Assembly: GCF_021134715.1 (NCBI RefSeq)
Contig: NC_060021.1
Coordinates: 1,240,001-1,304,000, forward strand
DNA from: Daphnia pulex
Lineage: Eukaryota > Arthropoda > Branchiopoda > Diplostraca > Daphniidae
Reading direction: 5' to 3'
Length of the DNA: 64,000 bases
Each line of letters opens with the position of its first letter. Within the stretch, counting starts at the first letter, position 1. The translations under genes were made by a program, and so were the position numbers. This document shows, piece after piece, positions 57,202-64,000 of this stretch. The notes under the pieces were generated by a model that saw only the letters and a list, made by a program, of their open reading frames with translations, had not been told where the DNA came from and ran no database searches.

Positions 57202-60200
57202 TCACATTTTTTCGCGCTTGCAGCGTTTCGGTGGAGGGACGACACTGACGTCGTCGGCTGTTCCACGTTTCGTCTTCAACTTTTCTTGACCTAGGCGTTC
57301 CCGAAGCTTCACCAATGATTCCAATTCACCTTTGCTGGTAAAAAATGGTTGATTGATCTCTTCGTAATGTTTACGGGTTTTCGTAATGATGCAACGCGAA
57401 TTTTTGCCAGCGCCAGACGTAGTAACGGAAACGCTAAAGTGTTTAGACCCTCTCATAAGTTGTGCGGCGAATTTGCGAGCCTCAGCGATTCCAGTAAACT
57501 TCGTGTAGGTCATGGATTCTTGACTGGACCGAAGAAAAGCTTGCACTTCAGGATGACTCGGTACAACTGCTTCAGATTGGTGCCAGCTAAATGGTGGTTC
57601 CTTCAAAGACGCCGATTTCCGTGAACAGTTGTCAACAATGGTTGCGAAAGCACCAAAAGCAAGATTAGAAACTGTAAAGGCTTGCTTGATAACAGGACTG
57701 TTCAAGAAGAGGCGTAAAAAGATATAGGTGCTAGTTGATGGGAAGGCTGTAGAAACACTTGTGGCGAACGATTGCCAAGATTGCTCATCTTCCAGCCACA
57801 AGAGCAAATTCAAAAGGCGCATTGCTTCCTCGTTCTTGACAAGTGGCACAAAATCCATGGTAAAGAAGAGCCTGGACGCTTGGCGATAAAAATTGAAACA
57901 GGCTGGAAAATTCTTGATATTTGGAATTGTTTTGAGTTCCGATTGGTGTAGCTGTAAAACAAGATCCATGAGTGAGGAAACTGGTAGTTTGGCAATTAAT
58001 GGTGCAAACAATTGAGCGTCGATTGTTGGTTCATTTTTAAGTCGATTTCTTTCGAGCAAGAAAAAAAAATGGATGCAAATTGGGATGTCATTCCGTTTTG
58101 AAAACTTCTCGATATCGGCGATCCAAGTTTGTATGATAGAACCACAGGTTTTCAAGATGATCAGCTTCAATTTGGAATCCAGTATTCCCCACACGAGCGG
58201 GGTACTAATTAAGCCAGCAAACAAATCGTATTTTTCTTGATGGCTCCGGGTCCCAGATTCTTCATTGGCACAGACTTGCTTGATTAAAGATTGTGTTAAT
58301 GATGCAACACCCGACTCGATAAAAACGTCTAACACATTTAGAAGATTTCGTCTAGAGAGCTCGTGAGCTTCGTCTTTCTTCAATTTCGTTATCAAGGAAT
58401 TGCCAATAAGAGAAATCATCGTGGGGTAGGAAGGACACGCTTTCAAACGTTTCGAGTTGTTTTTCAATAGATCACTGAATATGTTGGACAATTGGTTAAC
58501 ATCCAGTTGTGCCAATATTGATGCAATTAACTTCGCTCGTCGTGGATCGAGTATGTGAGAATTCTTCCCACTGTGAATCACTAATTGAAAACATAATGAT
58601 AATTTGGATGACAACAGAAAATATCCATACGCGCATGGATCGCCTGGTCCTGATGTTTCTTTCTTCATTGAAGTTAATTGACTATCAACAAGCACTTCCA
58701 TAAAAATCTCGCCTAGGTCAGACGAAAGGTCCAAATTCAATATTTCAGGAGACGAAATTACATCTTCCAATAATGTTTCCGAACGAGTTTTGTTTTCTTT
58801 AAAGGCGATGTGAGCGCGGACGATGTTGGATAGGAAAGATCGAAGCAATTCTGCGTTCCTCGTCCTAAAGCAGCAGCAAATCAAGTTAACGACTGCTTTT
58901 TTCTCGATACTTGGAGAACGAAGATCACAGTCATTCAGAGCTTTGAACACGACATGAAACATTTTCTTGCAAGATTCCGAGTTCTCGTTACGTTGCGAGC
59001 TAGCTTGAACCGCCATCTCTTGTACAAGGTCGCACAGCATTGAAGATTCCAGTTTGGAGAAAAATGATGAAAACGACTTCATTCTTCCTTGATTAGAAGT
59101 TTTGGGATTGGCTTCTAGAGCAAATATTAATTCAATATAAGCCCGAATATCAGTTTGCTGCCAAGTGGGGTTGCGGGCTTGCTGTTTGTCGATGTTGATG
59201 AATGCGGAAGAAACACGATCTCCAACTAATTTGGCTCCTTCTAAGCAATCGAAGTCCATAAAGAAGTGAGCCAATTTGATAACAGGCATAAGCTGCTGGG
59301 TGATTCGAACAGGAGAAATCATTTTCTCAATTAGATCAGCGCAGTCATTCCAACCTATAACAAACAAAAGAATAAGTTTAAACGAATGCACAAGATTAGG
59401 GAGATTCAAAATAATGCTTACCACTGACTCGACACTCGAATTCAACGATCGCCTTGGCAACTTTTTCAGATTGGATTCCTTCAAAGGTTTCTTGAATGTT
59501 GCTGGTTCCATCTTGTGGTAATGGGAAGTCTTCACTCAAAAGCTTCAAGAGAGCAAGGCCTTCTTCGCGGGCTCGGAAGTTAATACAAAGACGCAGTAAG
59601 CGTTCTGCGACTTCGCCTTTTCCAAATCCAGTTTGGTTCCACATGTGCCAAGGATCAGAAGAACAAAATGAAATGACTTTTCGTAAATGTTCAGTGGCCT
59701 TTTGCACGCTTTCTTTAAGCCATCTAGTTGAACTTTTGAATTCCAATTCTTGCAGGAGCGAATGAAGACCATATTGACAATACATCCGAGACGATTCACG
59801 CTTGGGCCAAATAACCAAAATGAAGTGTTGGATATATTTTTCGTTAGCGGTTGTATCACCCGATCCATAACATTCTTCACCACACCTATAATGTCTATCT
59901 TTCGAGTCAATCTTTTTGCTGCTTTTTGTTGGAAGTTTCCTACTAGGTCCAACGCATTGCTCCTTCCAATTAATATCAATTCTCAACTTCCTGGATATAT
60001 CTTCCGAATCCAACCATCGCGAAATTTTGTTAGACGATTTCACTTTCTTGTAAGCGTGGCAATCACACCAATCAGTTTTCGAATTCGGTACAACACGTAT
60101 AGTAGTAACGGTCTCTGTCACAACTGCTAAGTGTACGTCCAGAAATCCACAACACTGAAAAAGTTGAGCTGCATCCCGGTCTTTTCTCCGAAGTTGACGA

Positions 60201-61628
60201 AATCCGAAGTCACTTTCTTCATATTTCTCTTCGAGAACAAAGTACAAAACATCTTCTAGATCGCCAATATCTTTTTCTTCCGAAATATCTTCCGAGGGAG
60301 AACTAGTAGAACTATCACAATATTCATCTTCATCTTCGTCTTGATTTTTCCAACTATCTCTTGGACGAGATCTATCCCAATACTCATCTTGGTCTTGATC
60401 TTGATCTTCAAATTCATCCTGGTCATCATCATAGTCTTCATCATAGTCTTCATCATAGTCTTCATCTTGATCTTCATCCAGGTCTTCTTTTTTACGTGCT
60501 TTTAAAGGCAAAGAATTCGAACGACGTTTTTTATACGAATGTTCTCTAGACATAGATGCGACTGGCAGGGCTTCCATTTTAGATGCTGGATTGGATTTTT
60601 TCAATGACGTGCTAAGACTGATGTTCCTTATTTGGGAGTCGGCACTTTGACGCATCCAAGATGAGAGCGATTCCTTTATTCCTTTCAGGGCGGTGAGAAA
60701 AACAGGGAAATCTTTCAGAATCGGTTGTTGGGCATTAGCCCAAACAAGATCAAAGACTAACGTCAATTTCGACCCTTTTGTTATGGGTTCCATTGAATGT
60801 TCGCAGTTTTCGTAAAATAGCGAAACATAAAAACATCGATCGCTGTCCTTGTGGTTTTCATACACTTTTTCCTTTCCTCCATATTCCACCTTGAAACGTC
60901 CACCTTCATGCCCGCCTTTTACGGGAAGTTGAAGTATCATGGTACCAAACGAACCTTAGCAGCAAAAATAAATTAAGTCAGTATAGTACACATACATATT
61001 TATGCCAAACTATAAAAATAACATACCATATTCTTTTTCGTTTTCCATGGTTCGGTGGTAATGACCGCCAGATTCATACAAAATCAATTGCTGAAGCTTT
61101 GCTTGAACACCCATCAATTCAGAGGGCAGGCCAAGATGTTGAATTGCCAGTGAAGGTAACTTGAGGTCATCAGAAATTGTAGAGGTAAGTTTTGAAGAAT
61201 TAATTTCCAAGGCCAGCCGTTTGGAAGAGTCCAAAATCTTGTTCAGTTGTTTGCCATAACAAGCTCCTTCCGATATTTTTTTCAGCCTTTGAAGATCCTG
61301 TTTCATTTAAAGTATTAGAAAAACCTTTCTTAATTGTTACACGTCTAAAATATACAGTCAATACCTTAACAGATACTGGAATCAAGATATCTCCAAGGTT
61401 TTCAACTTTCAAAGGATTCAAAGTTTTTGCATCAGGAAGCAACAGTTTTTCACCAAATGCAAAGTCAACTTCTTCCTCTTTGTTCTCAAGCCTCACAGCT
61501 TTAAATAGGTGATCCTTCACAGCAGTGCTTTGGCAAGCATGAGAACATCCTTCTTCTAAGACGGTGTGTACCTCCTCTTGCATGTTTTGAGATATTTGCC
61601 AAAGTCTTCCACCTTCAACATTAGCCAT
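57202..61628 (-). CDS. large protein with degenerate 2OG-Fe(II) oxygenase-like domain, copy 2
   Basis: Inverted near-duplicate of 33959-38377, with the same four exons and no frame break. The start MANVEGGRLWQISQNM is at 61628 and the stop at 57202. It has one more Glu near residue 18. The oxygenase-like core reads GGHYHRTMENEKE, again without the HxD iron ligands but with the later CEH. The acidic repeat has one extra DEDY unit and lacks a few others, as expected for slippage. The end is PKRCKREKM instead of PKRSKVEKK. Most other differences are single substitutions. Both copies therefore look functional and recently duplicated. Confidence 0.78.
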
Positions 61629-62819
61629 CCTTTACAAATTGTGGTGTTCTGCTTGTTACCTGCAGTGAATAAAAACATTGAAAACATGGAAACTAGTCAC
61701 TTGAAAAAGACAGAAAGAATAAATTCAGCATGTTAGCTACTATTAAGTATCATTTTGTGACACAATTAATGCAATAAATGCAGATTATAGAATGCTAACT
61801 TCCGTGTGAGAAGTATCACATGTGCAGCTACATTTCTAACATGTAACTTATGTGATAACAAATAACTGTCATTTGTAACTTCTCATTGGAGATTCAGATT
61901 TTACGAAATGCAATAAAAATGATCAAACATAAAAAACGATACTTTCCATATAGATTGGAATGAGAAAGTTTCTTTCAAAAAAGCATATTCACCACTTATA
62001 ACGCATGTCCGAGAACAATGTTGGTTTTTCGAGTTTGGTTATTGGCCTCACGAATCACGATGAGCTGACAAGTGACAATTCGAAAAGAATACAAAAAATC
62101 TCAAAACTCAAATCATAAGTTGGACTACTGCTGGCGTGGGTTACGTTGTCATTGATGATTGATCAAAGTCCATAATCCATATATGTCCTAGCCCAGTCAA
62201 TGTCCCAGCCCAGAGCCCAGCCTTACACTCAGAATTTTACTAGCCTGCGACGCTGCCAGAAATAGCATATGATGGAACTTCTTTTGTACTTAACTGCTTA
62301 TAATCTAAACCGCAGTTTTTTTAACTATAAATAATAAGAATTACCCGCTTTAAATTTTTAAAAATATTTATTGAACCCACAAAAGGGAAGACAATTGAAT
62401 TATTTATTCACAAATAGGAAATAGTCGATACTTTATCCTGATGCGCTCCTCTCCCATTTAAGATGGTAAAATTGAAAACTTGTCGAAACTGACGAGATAC
62501 TAGCAGAAGAAGTGCCATCAGCCACCTCCAATTAAGGAGGCGACTGACATGGCACCTGGTCAAACTGTGCGAAACAATATTGTTATCCATAACCACAAAT
62601 TATATAAGGCGACTATGAAAAGCTCGATTGCTCAGGCAATCGTCGTTTATTCTGTTTATCTGAAATTTATAACAGGCACCCCAAAAGTAGAAAACGAATT
62701 TAATTATGTTCAATGTGAAATGCCTTATAACTTATAAATTACTGTTGAGTGAGTATTACTTGCTAAAATTGCTAAATAATAAAAAGACAAACAAATGATG
62801 ATGGTATAGTTTTGGTTTA
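61629..62819. other. Spacer between 2OG-like copy 2 and KH copy 3
   Basis: Inverted match to 32767-33958, including the intact hairpin (62514-62557). No gene is supported; the small frames at 62408-62737 fall in the hairpin region. Confidence 0.45.
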
Positions 62820-63535
62820 AGAAATTTTATTGAGACATTCAAACAAATCACGCACACACAACTTGACACACATTCTTCAAATTCACACTCCATTCATTGA
62901 CACGAAGGAAGATAAGGAAGAGAAGGAAATGAGAATAAAGAAGGTGAAACAAAAAGAAAAGAAATCGGGTCGTGATATTGACAATGTTCATCCAACAAAA
63001 CTTAAATTCGACACCCATTTAACGCGCCTTCAACAGCTAGCAACTATATTTCCACAATGGTGCGAAAATATTTCGACAACAGATATATAGCGTAGATACT
63101 TCGACCTAACCTAATCTAACCTAACCTTAACTACCTTAACCTAAACTTAAAAACGAATTGTCGAAGTACTTAAACATACACTGTGTCGACGTATTCTCGC
63201 ACCAGTCGAAATCTAGTTGCCATATGTCGAAGGTGCATCAAATGGGTGTCGAATTTAAAGTTTTGTCGGATGAAACTACCAATATCCGACCCAATTTATG
63301 AAAGAAGAAGATGACGAAAAAGATGAAGAAGAAAAAAAGGATGAAGGGAAAGATTTAAGGGGAAAGATGAAGAATAAGACAAAAGACATATTAAAAGACA
63401 TAATGAGCACATAGAAAAGAGTAATTTTTTTTTTTTTTTGTTTTGTTTTGTTTGTTTGTTTTTGGGGGTGGGAGGGGGGGAAGGGCCGTTTTATTTGTAT
63501 TGTGGTTTTCTACTTCGTTTCTTTTTTTCTTCGTT
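62820..63535 (-). other. probable 3' UTR of KH gene copy 3
   Basis: Mirrors the UTR of copy 2 almost base for base, with its poly(A) signal as TTTATT near 62826 and the foldback element. The T/G-rich run near 63426-63445 differs in length from copy 2. Confidence 0.5.
62967..63292. repeat. 326-bp foldback element, copy 3
   Basis: Identical ends and length to copies 1 and 2, with the TTAGG tract (as CCTAA) in the loop at about 63100-63145. Confidence 0.7.
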
Positions 63536-64000
63536 TTAATACGTTGACTCGGCCAACAGTTCCGCGTAAGCCGAGTGGCAGCTACTCAGTCTCCCGATGA
63601 TGGTCATCTTACCGCTGATGCCGTCAGCGGCAAACGTACGATTGATTCTTACGAAGTGCTCTCTTCCGATCTCGTATAGCCTGTAGTTTTTAATTCTTTT
63701 TTAAACAGTTGAAAGTTTGAACATTCCGTAATGACTGTTAATCCGCGTATGATGTCGTTTGCGGCCGCTTTGCGCATCTCCTCACTATTTCCGGAAATCA
63801 TCAGTTTATAGGTGCCGTCGACTGCTCCTCTTATGCTCACGACGATTTGGTATTCTGTTTCAATGCGATAGATGTTTGATCCTCCGTTACCAACAATCCG
63901 TCCATAATCGCCACCTTGGATGTTTTTGAGTAAAAGTCGGTTACCAGGGAGAGATTTTTCCTCAATGGGACTGGACACGACGACGAGTTCTTGTTCCGTC
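63536..64000 (-). pseudogene. KH-domain protein, copy 3 (partial, frameshifted)
   Basis: The 3' part of a third KH gene runs off the window edge. It is nearly identical to copy 2 through the KH domain, with the GxxG loop as GNGG in place of GSGG. At about 63700 a T run (A run on the coding strand) is two bases longer than in copy 2. This shifts the frame and ends it at 63649, so the conserved block after the KH domain is lost. The break is in a homopolymer, so a sequencing or assembly error is a real alternative. The 5' half is outside the window. Confidence 0.7.

Overview
The window is arthropod nuclear DNA. Introns are short, two tRNA genes are eukaryotic, and the protein-coding genes are animal genes (Star-like, fuseless-like and Rabankyrin-5-like). 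Compact introns, very recent tandem and inverted gene copies, and TTAGG-type telomere-like repeats together suggest a branchiopod crustacean such as Daphnia. The genus is an inference from gene content; no search was possible.

Layout. Bases 1-10 kb hold an alpha-1,3-fucosyltransferase (-), a possible broken secreted-peptide gene, a tRNA-Ala (-) and a serine-protease homologue (-) that has lost two of its three catalytic residues. From 10.6 to 19.5 kb lie two tandem copies of a TPR-like protein with a C-terminal HPD-bearing J-like segment. The first copy is frameshifted. Between them sit a Star-like FkbM-methyltransferase-fold gene (-) and a relic of an organic-solute-transporter-alpha (OST-alpha) gene. 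From 19.6 to 26.4 kb there are three tandem OST-alpha-like genes (-), with a tRNA-Ser between the first two.

From 26.7 kb to the end the window is dominated by a segmental duplication. An ABCB10-like mitochondrial ABC half-transporter next to an OST-alpha gene occurs twice, in inverted orientation (24.9-29.3 kb and 49.6-53.8 kb). A second unit holds a KH-domain protein followed by a large protein with a degenerate 2OG-Fe(II)-oxygenase-like domain. It lies at 30.1-38.7 kb (+) and again, inverted, at 56.8-64 kb (-), with an extra KH-gene copy at 53.9-56.8 kb. The non-duplicated core (38.8-47.6 kb) carries a Rabankyrin-5/ANKFY1-like gene (-), a Ly6/uPAR-like GPI-type gene (+) nested in one of its introns, and a fuseless-like multi-pass membrane gene (-).

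Sequence details bear on how this arrangement arose. One junction lies inside a near-perfect hairpin, and another carries a short OST-alpha exon fragment. Every complete KH-gene 3' UTR holds a 326-bp foldback element with TTAGG repeats in its loop. The ABCB10 copies are nearly identical even in introns, while the OST genes beside them are a patchwork, which suggests gene conversion between inverted arms. The left ABCB10 copy lacks the start codon of the right copy but has a plausible replacement first exon.
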